Assembly: GCF_000423525.1 (NCBI RefSeq)
Contig: NZ_AUID01000001.1
Location: 1-64,000, forward strand
Reading direction: 5' to 3'
DNA length: 64,000 bases
Source of the DNA: Proteocatella sphenisci DSM 23131
GTDB lineage: Bacteria; Bacillota; Clostridia; Peptostreptococcales; Filifactoraceae
Below the pieces are notes generated by a model. It did not search any database and was not told where the DNA came from. It was given only the letters and a program-made list of their open reading frames with translations. Positions within the stretch are counted from its first letter, which is position 1. Every line of letters begins with the position of its first letter. Shown piece after piece: positions 26,498-34,903 of this stretch. A program made the position numbers and the translations under genes.

Positions 26498-26528
26498 TAA
26501 TATTGCCAGCCTAAAACTGGCAATATTA
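26498..26528 (+). terminator. Hairpin after aspS without a T-run
   Basis: TAATATTGCCAG (26498-26509) pairs perfectly with CTGGCAATATTA (26517-26528) around a 7-base loop, 11 bases after the aspS stop. The 3' flank is ACAAACACTG, not T-rich, so it may be an mRNA 3'-end stabiliser rather than a classic intrinsic terminator. Confidence 0.5.
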
Positions 26529-26537
26529 CAAACACTG

Positions 26538-26575
26538 GCAACTATTCTTTAAATGTATATTTTGCGAATAGTTGC
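26538..26575 (+). repeat. 10-bp inverted repeat in the leader of the recombinase gene
   Basis: GCAACTATTC (26538-26547) and GAATAGTTGC (26566-26575) are exact inverted copies with an 18-base AT-rich centre. The second copy ends just before the AAGGAGG ribosome site. It could be an operator, a hairpin controlling translation, or a recombinase binding site. The word CTGGCAA also occurs twice nearby (26517-26523 and 26535-26541). Confidence 0.7.
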
Positions 26576-26593
26576 ATAAGGAGGCCCCCAAAA

Positions 26594-27685
26594 ATGAAGA
26601 TTCATAACAAATCTGGTAAACCCATGAATATTGTAATATCTGAGAATAAGCTGATTGAAAAATGTATAGAACTAGAAACTCAAATGCCAGTTTTTCTAAA
26701 AGACTATTTTATTTTTATAAAAAATGCCGTGTCTTTAAGTACCAGATATGCATACCTTAAGGATATTCATTTCTTTTTAAATTATCTTTTAATTGATAAT
26801 TCCCATATCAAATCAATTGTAGATATTAAGCCTCAGCTTATAAATGATTTCACTGCCCGTGATTTTAACTATTTTATAGGCGAATACTGTTCACGTTACG
26901 AGGTTGATAAAAATGGCAGCCGAATCATCTACGAAAATCACAACAGATCACTCTCTCGAAAAAAATCCTCATTATTGTCTTTATTGAAGTTCTTATACAG
27001 AAACGAACAAATTACCAGTAATATAATCGAAGGTTTAAATCCAATAAAAACGCCCAAACCACAGCCAGATGCTATAAAAAAGCTTTCTGTTGAAGAAGCT
27101 GGAAAACTTATTGAAATTGTAAATACTGGTAAAGGTCTTACAGAAAAAGAGCTTGATTTTTGGAGACTTACACAGCAAAGAGACCGCCTTATAATTCTGC
27201 TTTTTATAATATATGGACTGAGAATTTCAGAACTCCAGTCATTAAATGTTTCATCTTTTAATCTAAACAGAAATGAGTTTAAAATTTTTAGAAAAAGAGG
27301 CAAAGAAGTTGATATGCCCTTGGACGAAAAAGTTAAGAAGTATCTTGTAGAATATCTGGAAACTGAGCTTAAAAATAACAAAGTCTCTGATAAAGATTCT
27401 GACGCACTTTTTCTTTCAAGGCAAGGTACAAGGCTTACTTCAAGAGCTATACAGAATTTGATCAAAAAATATACTTCTGTAGCAATGCAAACCAGTCGCA
27501 GCAACGGATATTCCCCACATAAGCTGCGAGCAACAGCCGCCAGCTCCATGATAGAATTCGGATTTTCTATCTATGATGTCCAAAATCTACTCGATCATGA
27601 CAGTGTACTTACTACTCAGCTCTATGCAGCTCACAGAAAAAATGCAAAAAAAGAAATAATTGAAAATTTAAACTGGATTAAATAA
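26594..27685 (+). CDS. Tyrosine recombinase (XerC/D-like)
   Basis: Site-specific recombinase with the full catalytic set: Arg210 (YGLRISEL), His309 and Arg312 (HKLRATAA), His335 (LLDHDSV) and the nucleophile Tyr344 (TQLYAAH). An N-terminal SAM-like DNA-binding domain fills about residues 30-160, with an insertion near 105-115. At 363 aa it is longer than the ~300-aa XerC/XerD, and DHDS replaces the usual GHxS. Flanks are housekeeping genes, with no phage or transposon genes. It could be a chromosome dimer resolvase or a domesticated integrase. AAGGAGG lies before the ATG. Confidence 0.85.
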   Translation: MKIHNKSGKPMNIVISENKLIEKCIELETQMPVFLKDYFIFIKNAVSLSTRYAYLKDIHFFLNYLLIDNSHIKSIVDIKPQLINDFTARDFNYFIGEYCSRYEVDKNGSRIIYENHNRSLSRKKSSLLSLLKFLYRNEQITSNIIEGLNPIKTPKPQPDAIKKLSVEEAGKLIEIVNTGKGLTEKELDFWRLTQQRDRLIILLFIIYGLRISELQSLNVSSFNLNRNEFKIFRKRGKEVDMPLDEKVKKYLVEYLETELKNNKVSDKDSDALFLSRQGTRLTSRAIQNLIKKYTSVAMQTSRSNGYSPHKLRATAASSMIEFGFSIYDVQNLLDHDSVLTTQLYAAHRKNAKKEIIENLNWIK

Positions 27686-27714
27686 AAAATCATCAGATTG
27701 ATTGCTGTCAAAGA

Positions 27715-27765
27715 ATCAAAAAAACACAAAAATGCTTAAAGATAGCAAATTTTGTGTTTTTGATT
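27715..27765. terminator. Bidirectional terminator between recombinase gene and nadE
   Basis: CACAAAA (27725-27731) pairs with TTTTGTG (27750-27756), continued inward by TGCT/AGCA with a small bulge and outward by A and T runs on both sides. It serves the plus-strand recombinase gene and the minus-strand nadE, which converge here. Confidence 0.75.
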
Positions 27766-27789
27766 GTTTTATTTTTTCTTACTAGTCTA

Positions 27790-28530
27790 CTAAAATAAAG
27801 GTGGATGAGGTGGAGATGTTCTCTTGTGCTCAGACCTGGCATTTAATCTTTCGATTACGACTTTATCTTCTTGAGGAATTTCTTTACCCTGAAGATACAT
27901 ATCTATATATTTATAGGTCGTGCCCATTTCTTTCTCGTCTGTCTGGCCTTCCCAAAGACCAGCAGTTGGAGCTTTTGCAAGTATATTTTCAGGAACGTTG
28001 AAATATCTCCCCCACTCATATACTTCGTTTTTTAAAAGATTGGCAAGAGGTAAAATATCGACTCCCCCATCACCATATTTTGTAAAGTATCCAGTTAACA
28101 ATTCCGCAGCATTGTCTGTTCCCACAACAAGATAATTAAGATTGTTAGCTATGGAATAAAGTGCTGTCATTCTCAGCCTTGCTCTCATATTCGCATCGAC
28201 AATTTTTTTATTTTCTTTAATAAAAAGTTCTTTCATCTCAGATTCAACTTTGTCTAATATTGATTCATTCTCATGAGAAAGATCAATTGTTAATTTTTTT
28301 ATGTCACACGATTCACAAAGCGCATTGGCATCCACCAGATCTTCCGAAGAATTGTGTATTGGAAGTATAACTCCCAGACAATTATCGGGTGAAGCCAATT
28401 TTATAAGATTTGCAACTACAGCAGAATCAATTCCTCCAGAAACCCCAACAAGTAAACCTTTGGTTTTTGTTTCTTTCATCTTATCTTTCAGCCAGTTTAC
28501 TGTACTTAAAATTTTCTCTTCAGTCGTCAT
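27790..28530 (-). CDS. nadE: NAD synthetase (ammonia-dependent type)
   Basis: Last step of NAD synthesis, amidating nicotinate adenine dinucleotide. The PP-loop SGGIDS is at residues 31-36; NMRARLRMTALY, VVGTDNAAELLTGYFTKYGDGG and LPLANLLKNEVYEW match the family. At 246 aa it has only the synthetase domain; the glutaminase domain of longer forms is absent. The C-terminal SEHKRTSPPHPPLF-type tail is typical. It is the last gene of the dnaG-rpoD run, 23 bases after yigZ. Confidence 0.96.
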   Translation of the reverse strand: MTTEEKILSTVNWLKDKMKETKTKGLLVGVSGGIDSAVVANLIKLASPDNCLGVILPIHNSSEDLVDANALCESCDIKKLTIDLSHENESILDKVESEMKELFIKENKKIVDANMRARLRMTALYSIANNLNYLVVGTDNAAELLTGYFTKYGDGGVDILPLANLLKNEVYEWGRYFNVPENILAKAPTAGLWEGQTDEKEMGTTYKYIDMYLQGKEIPQEDKVVIERLNARSEHKRTSPPHPPLF

Positions 28531-28553
28531 TTTAAAACCTTTCTAAATTATAA

Positions 28554-29192
28554 CTAATCTATTATTTTATCATTAAAAAACCTTACAAAAACATTGTCCA
28601 ATTCATCTATGTTAACTAAAGATGAAGTTATATCAACTAATTCATTTAATATCATTATTTCTTCTTCATTAATATACACCATGAATTTTACATTTTCAAG
28701 ATATTGTATATCTTTTACAATCACACCACTGTTTTTAAATCTGTGTTGTATTTTGGGTGCGATATCATAAGTACAAGTTATCAAGTAGCATTTCATTTGT
28801 CTGCATTCGATTATTTTGGAGGCTTCCATTCCCATTTTAGCAGATTCGGTATAGGCCCTTACCAGTCCTCCAGTACCAAGTTTTATGCCACCAAAATATC
28901 TGGTAATAACTATACAGATATCCGTCATTCCTTTTTTTAACATGACATCGAGTATTGGCATGCCAGCTGTTCCAGACGGTTCTCCATCATCTGAGTACCT
29001 CTTTATATCCGAGGCTTCTCCTACTACATAAGCGCTTACGTTATGAGACGCATTATAATTAAGCTTTTTAATCTTGGCAATGAAATCTATCGCTTCACTT
29101 TCTTCGTGTACAGGTTTTGTGTAAGAAATAAACCTCGATTTTTCAACTATATATTCCACTTGTGAATAATCTAATACTGAATAATAGTTCAA
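28554..29192 (-). CDS. yigZ: YigZ/IMPACT family protein (UPF0029)
   Basis: The conserved IMPACT N-terminal domain spans about residues 1-130: EYIVEKSRFISY, the SAYVVG strand, the family mark SDDGEPSGTAGMPIL and the TRYFGGIKLGTGGLVRAY block. A small C-terminal ferredoxin-like domain (DUF1949 type) completes 212 aa. The molecular role in bacteria is not established; eukaryotic IMPACT regulates Gcn2. Translation begins at TTG, supported by AAGGAAGG seven bases upstream. Four bases separate it from the HEAT-repeat gene. Confidence 0.9.
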   Translation of the reverse strand: MNYYSVLDYSQVEYIVEKSRFISYTKPVHEESEAIDFIAKIKKLNYNASHNVSAYVVGEASDIKRYSDDGEPSGTAGMPILDVMLKKGMTDICIVITRYFGGIKLGTGGLVRAYTESAKMGMEASKIIECRQMKCYLITCTYDIAPKIQHRFKNSGVIVKDIQYLENVKFMVYINEEEIMILNELVDITSSLVNIDELDNVFVRFFNDKIID

Positions 29193-29196
29193 TTTA

Positions 29197-29811
29197 TTAT
29201 CCTTCCTTTACTATTCTCAGAATAATATCTTTATTATATTCAACAGTTTCGCTCTTATACACTTTTCTCAAAAAATCTATTTTATCCTCTGTATTATATT
29301 TTGAAAAAGATTTGATTGCATAAGAACGAACCTGTGGCTTGTTATCTTTACATCCTTGTTTTAAATACGGAATAAATTCTTCATCATATATTTTACCCAT
29401 ACTGGAAAATGCCATTCTTTTAATATTACCATTATAGCTAAATGATAATTTTTTAAGGTAATCGTTGAATTTTTCAAGTTTTAACTCGCCAATTATCCAT
29501 ACAACCATAGACAAATCTTCTGCATTGTTTTTTTCATGATTTAAAAAAACTGAAATTTCATTTACGAGTTCTTTTTTAAAATCAAAAGTTATATTTTGAA
29601 GAAAATTGATTCTGTCTGCCTTTTCCATGAGTAACAGCTTTTTAAGCGTAGTATTGTTTTGAGGCTGCAGCTTTATATTTAAGCTTAAACTGAGCTTTGC
29701 ATCAATAATATGCTGCCTTACTTGATTTTCATCAATTTCAAGTATCTTAGATATTTCAGAAATATTTTTTCCGGCCTTATATAATTTATATGATTCTTCC
29801 TGATAGTTCAA
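29197..29811 (-). CDS. Unrecognised protein: HTH followed by HEAT-like helical repeats
   Basis: 204 aa. Residues 1-40 (YKLYKAGKNISEISKILEID, then ENQVRQHIIDA) look like the helix-turn-helix found at the C-terminus of some RecQ helicases. About residues 85-200 form paired helices of HEAT type (DLSMVVWIIGELK, IKRMAFSSMGKIYDEEFIPYL, PQVRSYAIKSFSKY). No catalytic motif or membrane segment is seen. It starts with TTG behind GGAG and lies between hflX and yigZ in the dnaG-rpoD run. A scaffold or DNA/RNA-binding adaptor is plausible, but I cannot assign a function. Confidence 0.75.
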   Translation of the reverse strand: MNYQEESYKLYKAGKNISEISKILEIDENQVRQHIIDAKLSLSLNIKLQPQNNTTLKKLLLMEKADRINFLQNITFDFKKELVNEISVFLNHEKNNAEDLSMVVWIIGELKLEKFNDYLKKLSFSYNGNIKRMAFSSMGKIYDEEFIPYLKQGCKDNKPQVRSYAIKSFSKYNTEDKIDFLRKVYKSETVEYNKDIILRIVKEG

Positions 29812-29824
29812 ATTATCAGTCTCC

Positions 29825-31120
29825 TTATATTAAAATATATTCATTATATTTTCTGATATCATCCTGGGTCAACTTTAAGGTTATGCTTATTCCATTTTCT
29901 TGGTATTCAGTTGCTACATTTGAATATTTATCGTGAATTTCATTTATAAGATTGCCTTCATTATATGGAATGAGCAAAGTTTTTTCTTCTATATCTGGTA
30001 TTATTGTTTCTTCTATCATATCTAATAATCTTTTTATATCGTCAGGATTATTTGCCGATATGTTAATGCTCTTTACCTCAGCGCTGCCTACAACAAAATC
30101 GCCAGATAGCAAATCTATTTTATTATTTACAATTATCTTTGCTTTGTCGGCGCATCCTATTTCTTTTAGCACATCTTCTGTAGTCTCTCTTTGCAGTTCA
30201 TAATTCTTATCCGATGCATCAAGAATATGAAGCACCAGGTCTGCAAACAATGCTTCTTCAAGTGTGGATTTGAAAGCTTTTACAAGAGAGTGAGGAAGTC
30301 TTGAAACAAATCCAACTGTATCTATAACTAAAAAATCATTTCCATTTGTAAACTTGGCTTTTCGAAGTGATGTGTCGAGTGTAGCAAAGAGCATATCTTT
30401 AACAAAAACTTCTTTTTCTGGATCATGTAGTTCATTTCGCTTTATTATTTCATTTGTAATTGTTGATTTGCCTGCATTTGTGTACCCAACTAAGGCAACG
30501 ATCGGTAAATTGGATTTCATTCTCTGGCTTCTTTGAACATCCCTGTTTTTAACTATTTCAGCAAGTTCTTTTTCTATTTCCAGTATTCTTGCATTTATGT
30601 GTCTTTTGTCTGTCTCAAGTTTTTTTTCACCAGGTCCTCTTCCGCCTATGCCGCCTCCCATTCTAGAGAGTTTTCCACCTATCCCAGCCAGCCTTGGGAG
30701 TCTGTATTTTAACTGAGCCAGCTCAACTTGAAGCTTTCCGTCTTTAGTGATAGCACGGTTAGCGAATATTTCCTGTATTAGCATGGTTCTGTCAATAACG
30801 TCTACATCTAAGGCATTCTCCAGGTTTCTTATCTGAGAACCTGATAGTTCATGGTTGAATATTACGAGATTTACATTCATATTCTCTGAATATGTTTTAA
30901 TCTCTTCTACTTTACCTTTTCCTATAAAATATGTTACGTCTACGCTTTGCTTGTTTTGGACCATATTTCCTAAGACTTCAACATTCGCGGCCAAAGCAAG
31001 TTCATTAAATTCAGTCATTGACGCTTCAATATCTTCAATATAATCCTTGCTTTTTTTGTCTGCAATGTTGAGTGTCACCAGTATAGCCTTGTAATCTATC
31101 TTTTCTGTTGTTTTTTCCAT
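29825..31120 (-). CDS. hflX: GTPase HflX
   Basis: Ribosome-associated GTPase that splits stalled or heat-damaged ribosomes. The N-terminal HflX domain ends in the glycine-rich signature LSRMGGGIGGRGPGE, followed by a coiled coil. The G domain has G1 GYTNAGKST (about residue 212 on), G3 DTVGFVSRLPH and G4 NKID. The short C-terminal domain gives 431 aa in total, standard length. Ten bases separate it from rpoD, so it is part of that operon; AAGGAA lies before the ATG. Confidence 0.95.
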   Translation of the reverse strand: MEKTTEKIDYKAILVTLNIADKKSKDYIEDIEASMTEFNELALAANVEVLGNMVQNKQSVDVTYFIGKGKVEEIKTYSENMNVNLVIFNHELSGSQIRNLENALDVDVIDRTMLIQEIFANRAITKDGKLQVELAQLKYRLPRLAGIGGKLSRMGGGIGGRGPGEKKLETDKRHINARILEIEKELAEIVKNRDVQRSQRMKSNLPIVALVGYTNAGKSTITNEIIKRNELHDPEKEVFVKDMLFATLDTSLRKAKFTNGNDFLVIDTVGFVSRLPHSLVKAFKSTLEEALFADLVLHILDASDKNYELQRETTEDVLKEIGCADKAKIIVNNKIDLLSGDFVVGSAEVKSINISANNPDDIKRLLDMIEETIIPDIEEKTLLIPYNEGNLINEIHDKYSNVATEYQENGISITLKLTQDDIRKYNEYILI

Positions 31121-31129
31121 AATTATTCC

Positions 31130-32260
31130 TTAATCTAAATAGTCTTTCAATTTTTTAGATCTGCTCGGATGTCTAAGTTTCCTGAGAGCTTTAGCTTCAA
31201 TCTGTCTTATTCTCTCTCTGGTTACTTCAAACTCTTTTCCTACTTCTTCAAGAGTTCTCGCTCTTCCGTCTTCCAAACCAAATCTTAACCTTAAAACTTT
31301 TTGTTCTCTCTCATTAAGAGAAGTTAACACCTCATCAAGCTGTTCTTTGAGAAGTGAATATGCTGCAGCCTCTGCGGGCGCAGGTGCATCTTCATCTGGT
31401 ATAAAATCTCCAAGATGACTGTCTTCTTCTTCTCCGATTGGAGTTTCCAAAGAAACGGGTTCTTGTGAAATTTTTTGAATTTCTCTTACTTTCTCAACTG
31501 GCATATCCATTTTCTTTGCAAGTTCTTCTGGACTTGGATCTCTTCCCAGCTCTTGCATCAATTGTCTGGAAATCCTTACAAGTTTATTTATTGTTTCGAC
31601 CATATGAACCGGAATCCTAATAGTCCTCGCCTGGTCAGCTATTGCTCTTGTTATAGCCTGCCTGATCCACCATGTCGCATAAGTTGAAAATTTAAATCCT
31701 TTTTTATAATCAAATTTGTCAACTGCTTTAATAAGTCCAAGATTACCTTCTTGAATCAAATCAAGAAATAGCATTCCCCTTCCAACATATCTTTTTGCTA
31801 TAGAAACTACAAGTCTTAGGTTAGCCTCAACAAGTAAAGACTTTACTGAATCATCACCTTCATCCATTCTTTGAGCAAGACTTGACTCTTCTTCTGGGGA
31901 AAGCAGAGGTATTCTTCCTATTTCCTTAAGATACATCCTGACTGGATCATCTATAGACACTCCTTTTGGTGCAGACAAATCTAAAGCCTCTGCTTTGACT
32001 TCTTCGGCTATTACATTTTCTTTCTCATAGTCTATATCTTCAATCAAATCCAGCTGATTCTCTTTGTTCTCCTCATCTACTACCTCTATACCCAGTTGAC
32101 TAAGGGTCTCATAGGTATTTTCAATTACATCTTTATCCATATCAAACGTGGATAGAGCTTCAGTAATTTCTGAAAAAGTAAGTGTTCCTGTTTCTTTTCC
32201 TTTTTCAAGCAAATTTTTGATCGTTGTAGCTTCAGAAGCCCTGTTTTCATTATTTTCCAT
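31130..32260 (-). CDS. rpoD: Primary sigma factor RpoD (SigA)
   Basis: Housekeeping sigma factor. Region 1.1 covers about residues 1-60; region 1.2 is [16 protein letters not shown]; region 2 holds [37 protein letters not shown] and [14 protein letters not shown], which read the -10 element; region 3 contains [14 protein letters not shown]; region 4.2 is [20 protein letters not shown], the -35 reader. The ATG at 32260 (376 aa) is chosen because GGAGAG is five bases upstream; the in-frame TTG at 32263 is too close. dnaG lies immediately upstream, the conserved macromolecular-synthesis arrangement. Confidence 0.98.
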   Translation of the reverse strand: MENNENRASEATTIKNLLEKGKETGTLTFSEITEALSTFDMDKDVIENTYETLSQLGIEVVDEENKENQLDLIEDIDYEKENVIAEEVKAEALDLSAPKGVSIDDPVRMYLKEIGRIPLLSPEEESSLAQRMDEGDDSVKSLLVEANLRLVVSIAKRYVGRGMLFLDLIQEGNLGLIKAVDKFDYKKGFKFSTYATWWIRQAITRAIADQARTIRIPVHMVETINKLVRISRQLMQELGRDPSPEELAKKMDMPVEKVREIQKISQEPVSLETPIGEEEDSHLGDFIPDEDAPAPAEAAAYSLLKEQLDEVLTSLNEREQKVLRLRFGLEDGRARTLEEVGKEFEVTRERIRQIEAKALRKLRHPSRSKKLKDYLD

Positions 32261-32292
32261 CAATACTCTCCTAATTAGTAGTTACTTTAAGT

Positions 32293-34020
32293 TTATTTAT
32301 TAATTTTTTTGTTATTCAGATTTATTATATGTTGTCCTATAGTTAAAGCCAGGTCTAAAGTAGACTCATCTATCGATTCCAAAAGTCTAAGCTGTATTTC
32401 TTCAAATTTATTTATCTGTTTGTCCAGCGATATATTTCTCATGTTTTTTTTCAAAATATACATTTCTTCAGACTCTATCTTTGAATAATACTCTTTTAAG
32501 TGATCAGTTTCCTTTGAATTCTTGTGGAATATATTAGCATAAATCATCCGGTTTTCTCTTGTACTGAAATCATTGATTGAAAAATACTCTAACTCTATAT
32601 TACCCATTATTATATTAGCTAAAATCATTTTTTCTTTTTTATCTATTTCAAACTCGTCAAAATACATTACCTTATTTAAGTCGGAACGAGATGGTTTTCT
32701 CTCAATCTCATCATTTTTGCTAAACTGTTTAATGCTGAAATACTTTCCAAATATGTCCTGGCCAATAGCTTTAATAGAGTATCCACTCTCAGTTGCAAGA
32801 AAGTAAATTGCATTTTCTACAAAGATATGACTGGAATTATATTTATTTAAATATTTTTTAATAAATTCTACGGATTCTTTTAAAAAATCTATCTTTTGTG
32901 ATTCCAGGTCTGTTTTATATTTATTTTTTATGTTTTTAATATTAAAAATCAAATAGTCATCAGCTTTATCAAGTAGTTTTTCAAATGAAACATTTCCAAA
33001 TTTAGAAAGAAATTCATCTGGATCTTTCGCCTCTAATATAGACACTACCTTGACTTCCAGGCCTTCTTGTAAAGCTATTTCCAGCGCTCTCAGGCTCGCC
33101 TGAATCCCAGCATTGTCTGAATCATATATTATATATAGTTTATCTGCTGTTTTCTTAATCAATTTTGCCTGCTCTATAGTAAGAGAGGTTCCCAGTGATG
33201 CAACCGTATTTTTATATCCAAACTGATGCATCTTTATTACATCCATATACCCTTCTACAAGAAATATACTTTTGTTTATCAAATTTTTCTTTGCAATATG
33301 GAACCCATAAAGATTGTCTTTTTTTAAAAATATTTTTGTCTCAGGCGAATTTAGATATTTGGGACCATAATCATCCATCTGCCTTCCCCCAAAAGCAATT
33401 ACTTTATTTCTTGAATCAAAAATAGGAAACATTATTCTATTTCGGAATCTTGAATATATCTTTTCGTTTTTTTGTACAAACACCCCACTTCCAATTAAAC
33501 TTTCTGTTGGAAATGTCTTTTTTAGCATGTTTAATAAGTCAAAGCTGTTATCTGCGTAGCCTATTCCAAATTCTTTTATCATTTCCGGAAGTATGCCTCT
33601 GTTTTTCAGATAATCTATTGCAGTAGGTGTGTTTATAAGATTTTTATAAAAAAACCGTGCTGATTCAGTATTTATTTCTTTTAACTCGGCATTGGCCTTT
33701 TCATAAGTCGAATAACCTTCCTTATTGTTTTGTGGCAATTCAATGTTTAACTTTTCAGCAAGAATCTTTAATGCTTCTATAAAGTCCACATTCTCAATTT
33801 CTTCTATAAATTTTATTACATCTCCACTCTTCCCGCATCCAAAACATTTGAAAATTTGTTTATTTTCACTTACAACAAAAGATGGAGTATTTTCATTATG
33901 AAATGGACAACATGATTTGTAATTTGAACCATTGTTTTTAAGATCTACATAATTAGAAATTATATCCACTATGTTAGCTTTATCCTTTACTTCATTAATA
34001 AAGTTATTATCTATACTCAT
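32293..34020 (-). CDS. dnaG: DNA primase
   Basis: Makes RNA primers for replication. The N-terminal CHC2 zinc finger is complete (CCPFHNENTPSF...FKCFGCGKSGD, about residues 35-65). The catalytic core has the RNAP-like basic block (YSRFRNRIMFPIFD) and a TOPRIM fold (IFLVEGYMDVIKMHQ, YIIYDSDNAGIQAS). The C-terminal DnaB-binding region is poorly conserved, as usual. The ATG at 34020 (575 aa, MSIDNNFINEV) fits the family start and lies about 24 bases after the predicted transcription start; the ATG at 34035 would leave almost no leader. Confidence 0.96.
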   Translation of the reverse strand: MSIDNNFINEVKDKANIVDIISNYVDLKNNGSNYKSCCPFHNENTPSFVVSENKQIFKCFGCGKSGDVIKFIEEIENVDFIEALKILAEKLNIELPQNNKEGYSTYEKANAELKEINTESARFFYKNLINTPTAIDYLKNRGILPEMIKEFGIGYADNSFDLLNMLKKTFPTESLIGSGVFVQKNEKIYSRFRNRIMFPIFDSRNKVIAFGGRQMDDYGPKYLNSPETKIFLKKDNLYGFHIAKKNLINKSIFLVEGYMDVIKMHQFGYKNTVASLGTSLTIEQAKLIKKTADKLYIIYDSDNAGIQASLRALEIALQEGLEVKVVSILEAKDPDEFLSKFGNVSFEKLLDKADDYLIFNIKNIKNKYKTDLESQKIDFLKESVEFIKKYLNKYNSSHIFVENAIYFLATESGYSIKAIGQDIFGKYFSIKQFSKNDEIERKPSRSDLNKVMYFDEFEIDKKEKMILANIIMGNIELEYFSINDFSTRENRMIYANIFHKNSKETDHLKEYYSKIESEEMYILKKNMRNISLDKQINKFEEIQLRLLESIDESTLDLALTIGQHIINLNNKKINK

Positions 34021-34050
34021 TTTCTCTCCATTCATTGCCTCAACTATACA

Positions 34051-34075
34051 ATTCTACAACAGCAGGGATTTTCCT
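34051..34075 (-). promoter_or_regulatory. Candidate sigma-H-type promoter of dnaG-rpoD
   Basis: Read on the minus strand, AGGAAAA (34069-34075), an 11-base gap and GTAGAAT (34051-34057) match the sigma-H pattern AGGAWWW-N11-RnnGAAT. The predicted start is near 34044, giving a leader of about 24 bases to the dnaG ATG. A TATAGT at 34043-34048 could be a sigma-A -10, but no fitting -35 is present. In Bacillus subtilis the sigA operon has a sigma-H promoter, which makes this plausible. It is pattern matching only. Confidence 0.5.
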
Positions 34076-34095
34076 TCTGAATTTACAAAAAAAAT

Positions 34096-34125
34096 AAAAA
34101 TTTAAAGGAAAGCCTTTAAATTTTT
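34096..34125 (-). terminator. Terminator of the DAHP synthase operon
   Basis: AAAAATTTAAAGG (34096-34108) pairs with CCTTTAAATTTTT (34113-34125) as a perfect 13-bp stem; on the minus strand it is followed by TATTTTTTTT. The DAHP synthase stop codon is inside the stem. Confidence 0.85.
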
Positions 34126-34883
34126 TTCATAAGTTGTTTGAAATCAGAAAAATCTATAGTCTGTTCTTTATCTGAAAGAGCTTCTTCTGGTTTTTTATGA
34201 ACTTCTACAATTATTCCATCAGCACCTGCCGCCAGCGATGCACATGACATGGGTATAACGAGGTCTCTAATCCCAGTTCCATGGCTTGGGTCGGCAATCA
34301 CAGTAAGTCCTGTTTCTTTTTTTATAATTGGAATTGCAGCTATATCCATTGTATTGCGTGTATAATCATTAAATGTTCTAATTCCTCTTTCACACATTAT
34401 GATGTCAGAGTTTCCTGATTCGTATATATATTCTGCCGCTCTTATCCATTCATATATGGTTGCTGCCATTCCTCTTTTAAGGAGTACTGGTTTCCCATAT
34501 TTTCCTGCTTCTCGCAAAAGCGTAAAATTTTGCATGTTTCTTGAACCTATTTGAATTATATCACTGACTTGTGCTACACTCTCAAGAGACTCCGTATCTA
34601 CAGCTTCTGTGACAACTTTTATTCCTACATTTTCTCTGACTCTTTTAAGAATTTGAAGTCCTTCGTATTTTAAACCCTGAAAGTCTCTGTTTGAAGTCCG
34701 AGGTTTATAAGCCCCGCCTCTCAATACGGTAGCCCCATTATTTTTAACAAATTCAGCTATTTCTAACAACTGCTCCTCAGACTCTATTGAACATGGTCCA
34801 GCAATTATTATCTTATTTTTTTCTTTATTATAAAGATCATCTAATCGATTAATCTTCAATTTTTTAAAATCATTTTTAATCAT
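34116..34883 (-). CDS. aroF: 3-deoxy-7-phosphoheptulonate (DAHP) synthase, type I-beta
   Basis: First step of the shikimate pathway: PEP plus erythrose 4-phosphate. Family blocks are [47 protein letters not shown] and [14 protein letters not shown] with [19 protein letters not shown]. At 255 aa it is the bare barrel, without the N-terminal ferredoxin-like/ACT regulatory domain or the chorismate mutase domain found in many relatives. The gene just upstream encodes a free ACT protein, which may supply feedback control; that is inference. KDO8P synthase is a related alternative, but the I-beta motifs favour DAHP. Confidence 0.93.
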   Translation of the reverse strand: MIKNDFKKLKINRLDDLYNKEKNKIIIAGPCSIESEEQLLEIAEFVKNNGATVLRGGAYKPRTSNRDFQGLKYEGLQILKRVRENVGIKVVTEAVDTESLESVAQVSDIIQIGSRNMQNFTLLREAGKYGKPVLLKRGMAATIYEWIRAAEYIYESGNSDIIMCERGIRTFNDYTRNTMDIAAIPIIKKETGLTVIADPSHGTGIRDLVIPMSCASLAAGADGIIVEVHKKPEEALSDKEQTIDFSDFKQLMKKI

Positions 34884-34903
34884 AATTTTTATATTCCCTG
34901 CAC

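Noticed and set aside
26538-26575. dif-like or attachment core site
   Set aside because: Arms of a Xer or integrase core are normally separated by 6-8 bases; 18 bases is too long, so I kept it only as an inverted repeat of unknown role.
26938-27549. A 203-codon open frame on the minus strand inside the recombinase gene
   Set aside because: The plus-strand frame carries all catalytic residues of a tyrosine recombinase; the opposite frame has low-complexity Ser/Leu-rich sequence and no start signal.
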